From Candidatus Blautia excrementigallinarum (GTDB taxonomy: Bacteria; Bacillota; Clostridia; Lachnospirales; Lachnospiraceae): a stretch of DNA of 41,789 nt. The notes under the pieces are model-generated. The model did no database searches. It was not told the origin of the DNA and saw only the letters and a program-made list of their open reading frames with translations. The position numbers and the translations under genes were made by a program. Position 1 is the first letter of the stretch. Each line of letters begins with the position of its first letter. Shown piece by piece: positions 33,428 to 41,789 of the stretch. The DNA lies in contig DWXL01000013.1 of the NCBI GenBank assembly GCA_019119235.1, positions 1 through 41,789 on the forward strand, written 5' to 3'.

Positions 33428-33939
33428 ATAGATTCCCTTTCTTTTCTGACAGGCGTCATAAAATGGCGGTTCACATAAAAGAAGATCCGGTAAACGATCA
33501 CCGTAAGAATGACTGTATATACGATTTCCGGAATAATGATCCTGTAAAGATAGGTAAAAAGCCCCACTCTTCCTCTGAGCAGAAACTGGAGGACATAAAC
33601 CGCAAGACCATAAAACAGATCCAGGACTGCAGTAAGAAGCATGGGAACTTTTATATCATCATCATAGTAAATACGGAAAGCATATCCGCTGAAAAATCCC
33701 GCATACATATAAATAAACGCATAAAATCCGAAAAGAGAGCCGTAGAAAAGATCGATAAGAAGACCGCAGAAAAATCCGGTCCATAAACCGCTTTTACGCC
33801 CTCTCATCAACCCCATGGACACGCAGAGGATCAGCATCAGATTCGGCGTGATAGAGCCGATTGAAATGATTCCGAGCACTGTAGTCTGCAGCAGGAAACA
33901 TATGATGATCATAAAAAACAATACGATCCGGCTTTTCAT
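33412..33939 (-). CDS. mreD: Rod shape-determining protein MreD
   Basis: A 175-residue polytopic membrane protein with five or six hydrophobic helices, including the GSITPNLMLILCVSMGLMRG and GFFCGLLIDLFYGSLFGFYA segments typical of MreD. It helps anchor the elongation machinery. The gene overlaps mreC upstream by 4 bp (ATGA) and mrdA downstream by 16 bp, so it is tightly coupled. Confidence 0.93.
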   Translation of the reverse strand: MKSRIVLFFMIIICFLLQTTVLGIISIGSITPNLMLILCVSMGLMRGRKSGLWTGFFCGLLIDLFYGSLFGFYAFIYMYAGFFSGYAFRIYYDDDIKVPMLLTAVLDLFYGLAVYVLQFLLRGRVGLFTYLYRIIIPEIVYTVILTVIVYRIFFYVNRHFMTPVRKERESIWVLK

Positions 33940-34880
33940 TCCTCCACTCCTTCCTGTGCGTCTGAAGCCTCCTCCGTATTTACGGATTCAGGCACGTCCG
34001 TCTGTCCTTCTCCCTGAATGGAATCCTGTTTGTTGACTGTGATCACGAACACATCTTTCAGGTGCTGGAAGTCCACTGGAGTCACGATTGTTCCTGTTTT
34101 CGTAAGATTGTTGGTATCAAGTTCGATTTCGCTCACATATCCGATGAAAAGTCCTTCTACATATTTTTCGCTGATACTGGATGTGACGATTCTTTCACCC
34201 GTGGTAACGCGGTCATCACGGTCGTAAAGCTGTGTGAACCTCAGCTTTCCTTCATCGATCAGTTCCAGATCGCCTTCCACCACACAGTTGTCGTCTGTGC
34301 TTACCGTCATGGCGCTGACGTTACTGCTGTCGTCAATGATGGCGCGCACGGTTGCCCAGGTGGATCCGACCTCCGTAACGATTCCCACCAGGCCCTTCCC
34401 GGCGATAACATTATTATCCACACGAACACCGTCGTTGCTTCCTCTGTTAATAATAAAGGTATCATACCAGTTACCGGGATCCTTGGAGATGATCCTGGCG
34501 GCGATTTTGGGATAATCTGTATATTCTTCATCCAGGTCGTAAAGCTGTTCCAGCCGTGCCAGTTCGGCCTGATCCTGTATAAGAATATTATTCTGTTCCG
34601 TAAGCGTATCTACCGCTGCCTGCAGTTCTTCATTGGCGTCGATCAGATCCTGCTTATCCCTGAAATTCTCCCTCGCATCAGACATCCATCCGCCTATGGT
34701 GTTCAGCGAATTCTCAAAAGGAATCACCAGCATTCCCGCAGCCTCTTTCAGAGGAGCGGAAGTGATACCCGAAGCCAGCGTGGCAATGATCGCGCTGAGG
34801 CAGAACAGGGTCATGACGGCGAGAAGATGTTTACTTTTTAAATGAAAATGAAATCGAAACTTCTTTTTCGGATTTTTCAT
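33936..34880 (-). CDS. mreC: Rod shape-determining protein MreC
   Basis: A 314-residue single-pass membrane protein. A basic N-terminus is followed by one transmembrane helix (about 18-37), a coiled coil (about 70-115, with ANEELQAAVDTLTEQNNIL) and the beta-rich MreC domain (KDPGNWYDTFIINRGSNDGV, GKGLVGIVTEVG). The C-terminal tail is acidic and disordered. MreC organises PBP2 outside the membrane. It lies 18 nt downstream of the mreB gene. Confidence 0.95.
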   Translation of the reverse strand: MKNPKKKFRFHFHLKSKHLLAVMTLFCLSAIIATLASGITSAPLKEAAGMLVIPFENSLNTIGGWMSDARENFRDKQDLIDANEELQAAVDTLTEQNNILIQDQAELARLEQLYDLDEEYTDYPKIAARIISKDPGNWYDTFIINRGSNDGVRVDNNVIAGKGLVGIVTEVGSTWATVRAIIDDSSNVSAMTVSTDDNCVVEGDLELIDEGKLRFTQLYDRDDRVTTGERIVTSSISEKYVEGLFIGYVSEIELDTNNLTKTGTIVTPVDFQHLKDVFVITVNKQDSIQGEGQTDVPESVNTEEASDAQEGVEE

Positions 34881-34898
34881 GAATAGTACCCCTAAAAA

Positions 34899-35915
34899 TC
34901 ATAATTTACGCTGTTTGACAGGCTGTGCCCACCGGCGCGTCAGATCTCTGTCCCGGATGATCTTTTCAAGACCGTTTACGGAAGACGTTTCGTAGAGATC
35001 CGAAAGTTTAAAGGAAAATCCGGTATAACTTGCAAGATAATTATCAATATAGGGAAGCCTGGTGCTTCCTCCGGTAAGATGGATCCCTTCCCTGGATATA
35101 TGATAGGATATCTGGGGAGGAGTCCGCTCCAGAAATGTTTTCATTTCTGCAGCGATCTGGTTAACGCAGTCCATAATTCCCGCATTTACCACATATCCGG
35201 ATATCACTTCTTCCCGCGGAAGGCCCGAAATACTGTCGATTCCCACTACTTTGCGGGCGTCTTTCCTCTGGTCGCTGAGCCTTCCCATAAAAAGTTTCAG
35301 CCTCTGTGCAGTACGTGTTCCGATCTGCAGATTATATCTCTTGCGGATTTCACTGCAAATGGCTTCATTCATCTGATATCCGCCGACAGGTATCTTCCTG
35401 GAAATAATCACCCTGCCGCCGGAGATAATGGAAAACTGCGTGCTCTGGGCGCCTATGTTCACCAGCATGGTCCCCTGGTCTTTTTCCGGGTCGATTCCCA
35501 TGGCCAGAGCGTCCGCAATGGGAGCCTCCACCATATATACGCGGTTCTGATGAAGCCAGTTCCCGTTTGCCACATGATAATACGCTCTTTTTTCCACGGC
35601 TGTCATATCCAGCGGAACAGAAAAGAACATATCCGACCCGATTCCTAGAAAACGGTCGATTTTCTTCATCATGCTGTAAAGCGTGATCTCCTGAAGTTCC
35701 AGATTGGCTATCATGCCAAAAGCCATCGGCGAATTGACCACGATATCTGCCGGCGTTTTTTCCGACATTTCGTATGCTTCATTGCCCACGGCTATGATCC
35801 TGCGTCCCCTGGACGCAATCATATTCTTTTCGATGTATGTTTTGTTTCTGAGAAACGAATAAACTTTAATACTGCTGCTTCCCAGGTCTATTCCATAGGT
35901 TTTTCTTAACAGCAT
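34899..35915 (-). CDS. mreB: Divergent MreB-like actin homologue
   Basis: A 338-residue actin-fold protein in the normal mreB position before mreC. Phosphate-1 loop is GIDLGSSSIKVY (8-19). Phosphate-2 is VNIGAQSTQF (152-161), where canonical MreB has DIGGGTTEV: the conserved aspartate is N153 and two glycines are lost. E130 in VEAPIADALAMG is kept. The adenosine motif is GGSTRLPYIDNYL. The changes suggest altered or weak ATP hydrolysis. It may be a paralogue, with a standard MreB elsewhere in the genome. It starts 12 nt after radC. Confidence 0.85.
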   Translation of the reverse strand: MLLRKTYGIDLGSSSIKVYSFLRNKTYIEKNMIASRGRRIIAVGNEAYEMSEKTPADIVVNSPMAFGMIANLELQEITLYSMMKKIDRFLGIGSDMFFSVPLDMTAVEKRAYYHVANGNWLHQNRVYMVEAPIADALAMGIDPEKDQGTMLVNIGAQSTQFSIISGGRVIISRKIPVGGYQMNEAICSEIRKRYNLQIGTRTAQRLKLFMGRLSDQRKDARKVVGIDSISGLPREEVISGYVVNAGIMDCVNQIAAEMKTFLERTPPQISYHISREGIHLTGGSTRLPYIDNYLASYTGFSFKLSDLYETSSVNGLEKIIRDRDLTRRWAQPVKQRKL

Positions 35916-35927
35916 ATAACTGCCCCT

Positions 35928-36638
35928 TTATTCCGGGTATTTCCCGATAATCCCCCGCTCGTTCAGACTGACGAAAGCCTGATCCCCGATAATAATATGA
36001 TCAAGAAGACGGATACCCAGTATTTCCCCTGCCTGACTGATCCTCCGTGTTGTATCTATGTCGCATCTGCTTGGCTCGGGATCGCCTCCCGGATGATTGT
36101 GGACCAGAATCAGACTTACCGCATGGCACCGGACGGCTTCCAGATAAATCTCCCGGGGCGTTACCAGAGTGGCGTTCACTGTTCCCCTGGAGATCATCCT
36201 CTCGGAAAGAAGATGATTCTGATTATCCAGCATCATGCAGATCATCAGCTCCTGTTCCTGGTGACGGAGCTGTTCCATATAGTAGGCTGCGATGGATCCC
36301 GGCTGGTGAAAACTCAGTGTCGGCTTCGCGGAAGCTCTGGCGATCCTTCTGGAAAGCTCTCCGATGCATTTCAGCTGGACTGCCTTGACTTTGCCTACTC
36401 CCCTGATCTTCCTCAGCTCCTCCTGGGAGCTGTGAAGGAGCCCGGCCAGACCGGGATAGGAAGAATCCTTCATCTGATTGAGAATATCGTTTGCCAGTTT
36501 CAGTGAGGAAATCCCCTGTGTTCCGCAGCGCAGGATCACCGCAAGAAGTTCGCTGTCGCTGAGGGCGCTCTCTCCTTCCCGGATACATTTCTCATAGGGC
36601 CGTTCCTCTGCCGGCATTTCACTGATGGTGTATTTCAT
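35928..36638 (-). CDS. radC: RadC-family JAB/MPN-domain protein
   Basis: A 236-residue protein. An N-terminal UPF0758 helix-hairpin-helix region (KIRGVGKVKAVQLK, about 77-90) precedes the MPN metalloprotease-like domain with H180-N-H182-PGGDPEPS190-RC-D193. The true function is not established; a role in recombination repair has been questioned. The start is ATG 36638 (weak AGGTGA site); the upstream extension of 20 residues reads through the promoter region. It heads the mreBCD operon. Confidence 0.92.
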   Translation of the reverse strand: MKYTISEMPAEERPYEKCIREGESALSDSELLAVILRCGTQGISSLKLANDILNQMKDSSYPGLAGLLHSSQEELRKIRGVGKVKAVQLKCIGELSRRIARASAKPTLSFHQPGSIAAYYMEQLRHQEQELMICMMLDNQNHLLSERMISRGTVNATLVTPREIYLEAVRCHAVSLILVHNHPGGDPEPSRCDIDTTRRISQAGEILGIRLLDHIIIGDQAFVSLNERGIIGKYPE

Positions 36639-36688
36639 ATCTTTCACCTGCTGCTCTCTTATGCAGAACCCGGAAAGAATCAAACTTA

Positions 36689-36717
36689 ATTCTAACATAA
36701 AAAGAGAGAGATGTACA
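36689..36717 (-). promoter_or_regulatory. Possible promoter of the radC-mre operon
   Basis: On the - strand TGTTAGAAT forms an extended -10 (TAGAAT at 36694-36689). A weak -35, TGTACA (36717-36712), lies 17 bp upstream, inside the terminator loop. Confidence 0.4.
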
Positions 36718-36724
36718 CTCTCTC
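36699..36724 (-). terminator. Terminator after the FAD-dependent protein gene
   Basis: GAGAGAG (36704-36710) pairs with CTCTCTC (36718-36724) around a 7-nt loop; the - strand reads out into TTTTT. It is adjacent to the stop codon at 36725. Confidence 0.8.
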
Positions 36725-38311
36725 CTAGGAATTTTTATTTTTTTCACAAATCCATTCCGCAGTGCGGATCCCATCCATAGCCGCGGAGGTAATGCCTCCG
36801 GCGTATCCCGCGCCCTCTCCGCAGGGATAGATCCCCTCCACGTTCGACATTCCGTTCTGGTCTCTTACCAGGCGCACCGGGGATGACGTCCGGCTTTCCA
36901 CGCCGCTTAAAAGAGCGTCCTCTCTGTCGAAGCCCTCTATTTTCTTCCCGAAAGCCGTAATACCCTCTTCAATGGAATCTCCTATCACCTTTGGAAAAAT
37001 GGAGCGCACGTCGGAAAGGGTGTAGCCGCCTTTTATCGCAGGACGTATGCCACCGAGAGTTTCGCTTGGCCTGCCCTCTTTATAATCCTTAAAAAGCTGT
37101 ACCGGAACATTGCTTTTTCCGGCCTCCCAGGCCTTCTTTTCCAGTTCTCTCTGAAAAGCGACGCCGCCAAGGGGTCCATCCTCCGGAAAATCTTCCGGCG
37201 ATACGGTAACGATCAGGGCGCTGTTGGCGTTTTCACCGTCCCTCGCCTGATAGCTCATCCCGTTTACAGCCAGCATCCCCTCTTCGGAAGACGCGTTGAC
37301 CACATAACCGCCAGGACACATACAGAACGAATAAACGCCTCGTCCGTTTTTGCAGGTATGGGTCACTTTATAACTGGCGGCTCCGAGGATATCGTGATCT
37401 TTTTCGCCGTAAAGGGCCCTGTCGATCATATCCTGGGGGTGTTCGACGCGCACTCCCACCGCGAACGACTTCGGTTCCATAGAAACGCCCCGCTCTTTCA
37501 GCATACGGAAGGTATCCCTGGCGCTGTGCCCCGGCGCAAGCACGCAGATTTCAGCCGGAATCCGTTCCTCTCCATTGACCTCCACTGCCTCCAGGCGGTC
37601 TTCCCGGATGATAAGATCCGTAAGTTTCGTGCGGAAACGGAAGCTTCCTCCCATTTCCTCAATCTGACGGCGCAGCGTCTGGACAATCTCTATCAGGATA
37701 TCCGTGCCGAGATGAGGCTTCTGCTGATAGAGGATTTCTTCCGGAGCGCCGGCCTCAACAAAGCGCTTCAGTACTTCATGATTCCTTCCCGATGAATCTT
37801 TTACCAGGGTGTTAAGCTTCCCGTCGGAAAAAGTCCCCGCCCCGCCCTCACCGAACTGCACGTTGGAATCGGGATCCAGAACACCGTTTTTCCAGAAAAC
37901 GTCGACGGTCTCCTTCCTTTTGTCCGCTTCTTCCCCGCGCTCCAGTACCACGGGTCTCATGCCGGCCCGGGCCAGATACCAGGCGCAGAAAAGCCCCGCG
38001 GGGCCGCTGCCGACAATTACAGGCGGATGTTCCGGTGCCTTCCCTCCGACGGATGGAAAGCGGTATTCCTTTTTTGTAGTCAACATAATATTATTATCGT
38101 GAACTTTGCGGAGAATTTTTTTCTCATTCTCTACGCTTACATCCACTGTATAGACAAATTTTTTATCGTCTTTATGTCTGGCGTCCAGCGACTGGCGGAC
38201 AATCTTCCAGGAGAAATTCCCCTGAGGACACCGGAGCTTTCTGGCGATCTGCTGTCTGAGATCCTCTTCCCTGTGATCTACAGGGAGTTTCAGTTGTGTG
38301 ATTCTGATCAT
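36725..38311 (-). CDS. FAD-dependent oxidoreductase-like protein (long form)
   Basis: A 528-residue flavoprotein. An N-terminal domain of about 75 residues (MIRITQLKLPVDHREED) precedes the dinucleotide-binding motif GSGPAGLFCAWYLARAG. The VQFGEGGAGTFSDGKLNTL motif and the C-terminal YPCGEGAGYAGGITSAAMDG are diagnostic of a conserved Firmicutes family of uncharacterised FAD-dependent proteins. I choose ATG 38311: it follows AAAGGAG and overlaps the upstream stop by ATGA. A longer frame is possible but lacks a site. The reaction is unknown. Confidence 0.88.
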   Translation of the reverse strand: MIRITQLKLPVDHREEDLRQQIARKLRCPQGNFSWKIVRQSLDARHKDDKKFVYTVDVSVENEKKILRKVHDNNIMLTTKKEYRFPSVGGKAPEHPPVIVGSGPAGLFCAWYLARAGMRPVVLERGEEADKRKETVDVFWKNGVLDPDSNVQFGEGGAGTFSDGKLNTLVKDSSGRNHEVLKRFVEAGAPEEILYQQKPHLGTDILIEIVQTLRRQIEEMGGSFRFRTKLTDLIIREDRLEAVEVNGEERIPAEICVLAPGHSARDTFRMLKERGVSMEPKSFAVGVRVEHPQDMIDRALYGEKDHDILGAASYKVTHTCKNGRGVYSFCMCPGGYVVNASSEEGMLAVNGMSYQARDGENANSALIVTVSPEDFPEDGPLGGVAFQRELEKKAWEAGKSNVPVQLFKDYKEGRPSETLGGIRPAIKGGYTLSDVRSIFPKVIGDSIEEGITAFGKKIEGFDREDALLSGVESRTSSPVRLVRDQNGMSNVEGIYPCGEGAGYAGGITSAAMDGIRTAEWICEKNKNS

Positions 38312-39489
38312 ATCTTCTCCTTTGCGCTGCAGCAGCCGGCCAGCCAACCGCTGGACCACGCCCACTGAAGATTATAGCCTCCGCAGGCTCCGTCGATATC
38401 CAGGATCTCCCCTGCGAAAAAAATCCCCGGACAGATCAGGGATTCCATGGTATCCTGGTTCACTTCCCCGGTATCCACTCCTCCCGCGCACACCTGCGCC
38501 TGCGCCATGCCGGTGCTTCCGGTGACGGTAAGCGGGAACTCATGAATCGCCGCTGTCAGATCCTTCTGTTTCAGCAGCACCCTGCACAGCCTGTTCGGAA
38601 ACAGGCCGGAAAGAATATCCCCGTCAGAAAGATAAGGGGTAAGTTTCCTCCTCCCGGCGATAAAGGCTTCTGTCTCCTCTTTAGAGCGACCTGGAAGAAA
38701 GTTGATAAAAAGCTCTGCTTTTTTTCCTTCATGGAGGGCACTGAGAGCGTATCTGCTCAGCTGAAACACAGGGATACCGGATACTCCGTAATCTGTGAGC
38801 TGAAGCTCTCCCGTTTCCTTACCGCAAAGAGCGCCCTCCACAAAAAGACGGATCTCTCCCTCCGTGCGCACTCCTGCCCATCCAGAAAATTTTCCCCGGC
38901 ATTTCAGTCCGGTGAGCGCGGGAAGAAGCGGCACGATATGATGACCCAGCTTTTCCGCCAGAGCATATCCGCTTCCGTCCGATCCCTCCACAGAGGAAGC
39001 GGCGGAGCCGCAGGCAAGGACCACCGCGTCTCCCTCATAGTGCCATCCCTCTGTGTTTACTGTCCATGAACCATTTTTACGGTGAATATCCGTCACATGT
39101 TCCCGTGTCTTTATTTTTACTTTCAAGCTGCGCGCCCTCTGTTCCAGAAGGTCCGGAACACACTTAGCCTGTCCGCTTCGGGGATAGAGCCAGCCGTTTT
39201 TATCAACTACAGAAATTCCTGTTTTTTCAAAGAATTCTATTGTGTCTTTTACAGAAAATTTTGCCAGGGCGTTTTCGGCAAATCCGGGATGAGTTCCCCG
39301 GTAACATCCCTGATATTTACGGAGATTGCCAAGATTACAGCGCCCGTTTCCTGTGACGCAGAGCTTGCGTCCGGTTTTTTCATTATGTTCCAGGACTGTG
39401 ACCGCTGCTCCGGATTCCGCCGCGGCAATGGAGGCGATAAGTCCTGCCGCCCCTCCGCCTATGATAATGATCTTTTTCTTTTCATTCAT
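38308..39489 (-). CDS. HI0933/YhiN-family flavoprotein (BaiN-like)
   Basis: A 393-residue flavoprotein. The FAD-binding motif IIIGGGAAGLIASIAAAESG is at the N-terminus, followed by EHNEKTGRKLCVTGNGRCN, the family signature. The C-terminus ends CPGIFFAGEILDIDGACGGYN and LQWAWSSGWLAG. Family members include BaiN, proposed as a bile-acid dehydroxylation reductase, but most are housekeeping proteins of unknown function, so no bile-acid role should be assumed. Both ends overlap neighbours by 4 bp. Confidence 0.9.
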   Translation of the reverse strand: MNEKKKIIIIGGGAAGLIASIAAAESGAAVTVLEHNEKTGRKLCVTGNGRCNLGNLRKYQGCYRGTHPGFAENALAKFSVKDTIEFFEKTGISVVDKNGWLYPRSGQAKCVPDLLEQRARSLKVKIKTREHVTDIHRKNGSWTVNTEGWHYEGDAVVLACGSAASSVEGSDGSGYALAEKLGHHIVPLLPALTGLKCRGKFSGWAGVRTEGEIRLFVEGALCGKETGELQLTDYGVSGIPVFQLSRYALSALHEGKKAELFINFLPGRSKEETEAFIAGRRKLTPYLSDGDILSGLFPNRLCRVLLKQKDLTAAIHEFPLTVTGSTGMAQAQVCAGGVDTGEVNQDTMESLICPGIFFAGEILDIDGACGGYNLQWAWSSGWLAGCCSAKEKI

Positions 39490-40760
39490 AATGTGATCAG
39501 CTTCTTTTCGTACAGCTTCTGTACCGACATAAGGATTCCCAGTTTCGCGTGTTCCCAGGTAAGTCCTCCCTGGAAGTATACAGCATAGGGCGGCTTCATG
39601 GGACCGTCCGCCGAAAGTTCGATAGAGGAACCCTGTACAAAGGCTCCCGCGGCCATGATCACCTGACTGTCGTATCCCGGCATATCCCAGGGTTCCGGAT
39701 CCACATAACTGTCCACCGGAGCGGCGGCCTGGATCCCCTTGCAGAAAGCGATCACTTTCTCAGGATTTCCAAGCGTTACCGCCTGGATGATATCCTGACG
39801 GGGTTCTCTGCCGTCGGGAACGACAGGGAATCCCAGCCGCTCATAGATGTTCGCAGCGAAAACAGCTCCTTTCAGCGCGCCTTTCGTAACCATTGGCGCC
39901 AGGAAAAAACCCTGGTAAAAAGAACGGTTCACCCCGAGGGAGGCTCCCACCTCCATGCCAAGTCCCGGGCAGGTCATGCGGTTGGCCGCGTTCTTCACAC
40001 ATTCTTTTGTTCCCGCGATATATCCGCCTATGGGAGCAAGTCCGCCGCCGGGATTCTTGATCAGGGATCCCACTATCATGTCAGCGCCCACATCGCTGGG
40101 CTCTATGGTATCCACAAACTCTCCGTAGCAGTTGTCCACCATGCAGATCACATCCGGTTTCAGGCTTTTTACAAATGAGATCAGCTCCCCGATCTGTTTC
40201 ACAGAGAAGGAGGGTCTTGTCTGATAGCCTTTGGAACGCTGGATCTCCACAAGTTTCGTCTTATCGTTTACCGCTTTGCGGATCGCGTCATAGTCGAAAG
40301 ATCCGTCCTCCTTCAGTTCCACCTGACGGTAAGTGATCCCGTATTCCGCAAGGGATCCTCTGGACGGGCGGATACCGATCACTTCCTCCAGAGTGTCGTA
40401 GGGCTTTCCCGCCGGAGCAAGGAGCTCGTCTCCTGGCCGGAGATTTCCGAAAAGGGCGATTGCCAGGGCATGTGTGCCGCAGGCAATCTGTGGACGCACC
40501 AGGCACGCCTCTGTATGGAAGGTGTCCGCATATACTTTTTCCAGAGTATCTCTGCCGAAATCATCGTATCCGTATCCGGAGGAACTGTTAAAGCACTCCG
40601 CGCTCACTTTGTTTTTCTGCATTGCCAGAAGGACTTTCATCTGGTTATATTCCGCAGTTCTGTCAAACTCCTCAAATCTGTCCTTCAGTGTATCCTCAAC
40701 CTTACGGCCGAAATCATAGACCTCAGCCGAGATCCCAAGCTGTTCATATAGCTCTCTCAT
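39486..40760 (-). CDS. Methionine gamma-lyase-family PLP protein (aluminium resistance protein type)
   Basis: A 424-residue fold-type I PLP enzyme. The likely Schiff-base lysine is K235 in GSLIKNPGGGLAPIGGYI. The FNSSSGYGYDDFGRDTLEKVY and VDNCYGEF segments are typical of the family annotated as YnbB. It is related to cystathionine/methionine lyases, but its substrate is unknown and the aluminium label is historical. The start is ATG 40760, 2 nt after the miaA stop; a longer frame would overlap miaA. AAAGGAA serves as ribosome site. Confidence 0.9.
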   Translation of the reverse strand: MRELYEQLGISAEVYDFGRKVEDTLKDRFEEFDRTAEYNQMKVLLAMQKNKVSAECFNSSSGYGYDDFGRDTLEKVYADTFHTEACLVRPQIACGTHALAIALFGNLRPGDELLAPAGKPYDTLEEVIGIRPSRGSLAEYGITYRQVELKEDGSFDYDAIRKAVNDKTKLVEIQRSKGYQTRPSFSVKQIGELISFVKSLKPDVICMVDNCYGEFVDTIEPSDVGADMIVGSLIKNPGGGLAPIGGYIAGTKECVKNAANRMTCPGLGMEVGASLGVNRSFYQGFFLAPMVTKGALKGAVFAANIYERLGFPVVPDGREPRQDIIQAVTLGNPEKVIAFCKGIQAAAPVDSYVDPEPWDMPGYDSQVIMAAGAFVQGSSIELSADGPMKPPYAVYFQGGLTWEHAKLGILMSVQKLYEKKLITL

Positions 40761-40762
40761 GT

Positions 40763-41716
40763 CTATTGTATTCCTTTCATTCCTTTTTCCCGGCACACAG
40801 AAAGCATATATTCAAGGATCCTGTCTTCCCGGTAATCAAATTCGTCTTTGTTGACCCAGATCACATCCCGCTCTCTCCGAAACCAGGTCAGCTGTCTTTT
40901 CGCGAAATGTCTGGTGTCCCGTTTCAGGATGCGCACGGCTTCTTCCAGAGAGTATTCCCCCTCAAGATAAGCCAGTATTTCTTTATATCCCAGGCCCTGC
41001 ATGGAGACCATGCCCCGGGTGCATCCCTCTTCTTTCAGCCGCTTTACTTCCTCCACAAGGCCGTCTCCCAGCATTTCATCCACTCTCTTATCGATCCTCT
41101 CATACAGAAGCTCTCTCGGAACGTTCAGCACGAAATAAGCGAGATCATACGGGCTTTCCTGTTCCCGTTGGGTCATATTGTGGGCGGAGATGGGGCTGTT
41201 GTTCTGATGATAGAATTCCAGCGCGCGGATCACCCGTTTCACGTTATGGGCGTGAATGGCCTTCGCGCTCTCCGGATCCACCTTTTCCAGCATTTCATGG
41301 AGATATTCGCAGCCCTTTTCTTCCGCCAGTCCCTCAAGCTCTGCCCGGTAACCGTCCTCCTGTCCGGCTTCGGTGAAATCTATATCCCGGGTTACCGCCT
41401 GGATATAAAAACCGGTACCGCCCACAAGGATGGGGATTTTCCCTTTGGCGTAAATTTTTTCCATGGCTGCTTTCGCCATCTGCTGAAATTTCACAATATG
41501 AAATTCTTCCCGCGGATCCAGAACGTCGATGAGATAATGGGGGATCCCTCTCATCTCGTCCTTCCTGATTTTGGCGGAACCGATGTCCATTTCCCGGTAG
41601 ACCTGCATGGAATCCGCGGAAATGATCTCTCCGTTTATACGTTCTGCAAGAGAAACGGAAAGGCTTGTTTTACCCGCGGCCGTGGGCCCGGTAAGGACGA
41701 TCAATGGCTGTTTCAT
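40763..41716 (-). CDS. miaA: tRNA dimethylallyltransferase
   Basis: A 317-residue enzyme that adds a dimethylallyl group to A37 of tRNAs reading U-starting codons. The P-loop is GPTAAGKTSL (8-17). Other motifs are ISADSMQVYREMDIGSAK, HYLIDVLDP, LVGGTGFYIQAV and the C-terminal YAKRQLTWFR-like RHFAKRQLTWFRR. AGGAGG precedes the ATG 41716 by 5 nt. It is 13 nt downstream of mutL, the order seen in many Firmicutes. Confidence 0.97.
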   Translation of the reverse strand: MKQPLIVLTGPTAAGKTSLSVSLAERINGEIISADSMQVYREMDIGSAKIRKDEMRGIPHYLIDVLDPREEFHIVKFQQMAKAAMEKIYAKGKIPILVGGTGFYIQAVTRDIDFTEAGQEDGYRAELEGLAEEKGCEYLHEMLEKVDPESAKAIHAHNVKRVIRALEFYHQNNSPISAHNMTQREQESPYDLAYFVLNVPRELLYERIDKRVDEMLGDGLVEEVKRLKEEGCTRGMVSMQGLGYKEILAYLEGEYSLEEAVRILKRDTRHFAKRQLTWFRRERDVIWVNKDEFDYREDRILEYMLSVCREKGMKGIQ

Positions 41717-41729
41717 AACGCCTCCTGTA

Positions 41730-41789
41730 TCACACGATTCGCTTAAATTTCTTTTCCAGTTCTGCCTTTGTCATGGCAATAACTGTAGG
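41730..41789 (-). CDS. mutL: DNA mismatch repair protein MutL, C-terminal end
   Basis: The last 19 codons and the stop of a gene that continues beyond the right edge. The translation PTVIAMTKAELEKKFKRIV matches the conserved MutL C-terminus, which lies just after the metal-binding region of the endonuclease domain. The following miaA gene supports the call. This short piece is not in any longer frame in the window. Confidence 0.85.
   Translation of the reverse strand, partial: PTVIAMTKAELEKKFKRIV

Noticed and set aside
38308-39489. Bile-acid 7-dehydroxylation reductase BaiN
   Set aside because: The family match is real but no other bai gene is present, and the family is widespread in bacteria that do not modify bile acids.
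40622-41746. 374-codon + strand frame opposite miaA
   Set aside because: Antisense shadow of miaA and its upstream region.

Overview
The window is chromosomal DNA from a low-to-moderate GC Gram-positive bacterium of the class Clostridia, most likely a gut Lachnospiraceae. The evidence is the rplU-prp-rpmA-obgE-yhbY-nadD-yqeK-rsfS order, an L27 with a cleavable N-terminal extension plus its protease, a LexA/SOS box of the Firmicutes type, TTG/GTG starts behind strong AGGAGG ribosome sites, the paired radical-SAM genes next to an RNase E/G, and a radC-mreBCD-PBP2-minDE-rodA shape operon. Genus cannot be assigned from sequence alone. No rRNA, tRNA, IS element, prophage or CRISPR array was seen.

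Left part (1-12,240). The 3' end of an ECF-type sigma factor gene is followed by a DUF4179 membrane protein (probable anti-sigma factor). A 760-bp non-coding gap then carries a terminator, three different tandem-repeat arrays (13 bp, about 52 bp, 24 bp) and a promoter. Next comes a + strand block: two radical-SAM-associated proteins, RNase G, a small glyoxalase-fold protein, and the ribosome/GTPase/NAD cluster from rplU to rsfS. It ends at a bidirectional terminator shared with lexA on the - strand.

Middle (12,240-20,930). lexA and a + strand envelope/division block diverge across a SOS box. The block is an HlyD-like membrane protein, YggS/YlmE, SepF, YlmH, AroB, LspA and an RluD-type pseudouridine synthase. 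A cytidylate-kinase-like protein, D-Tyr-tRNA deacylase (Dtd) and an XerS-like tyrosine recombinase follow and end at a strong terminator.

Accessory island (20,940-26,410). A five-gene - strand operon encodes an SCP2-domain protein, a membrane-anchored alpha/beta hydrolase, a stand-alone condensation-domain protein, an acyl carrier protein and an AMP-forming acyl ligase. It is divergent from a TetR regulator. Two near-identical palindromic operators overlap the operon promoter. This minimal, fully dissociated NRPS-like/acyl-transfer pathway is the best candidate for an undescribed system here; its product is unknown.

Right part (26,410-41,789), all - strand. A small P-loop protein of unknown function stands alone. 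To its right, in transcription order from the right edge, are mutL (3' end), miaA, a methionine gamma-lyase-like PLP enzyme, two flavoproteins linked by ATGA overlaps, a terminator, then radC, a divergent mreB, mreC, mreD, an unusually long PBP2, minD, minE, rodA and a D-Ala-D-Ala carboxypeptidase. The last group couples peptidoglycan elongation, cell shape and division-site placement in one apparent operon.
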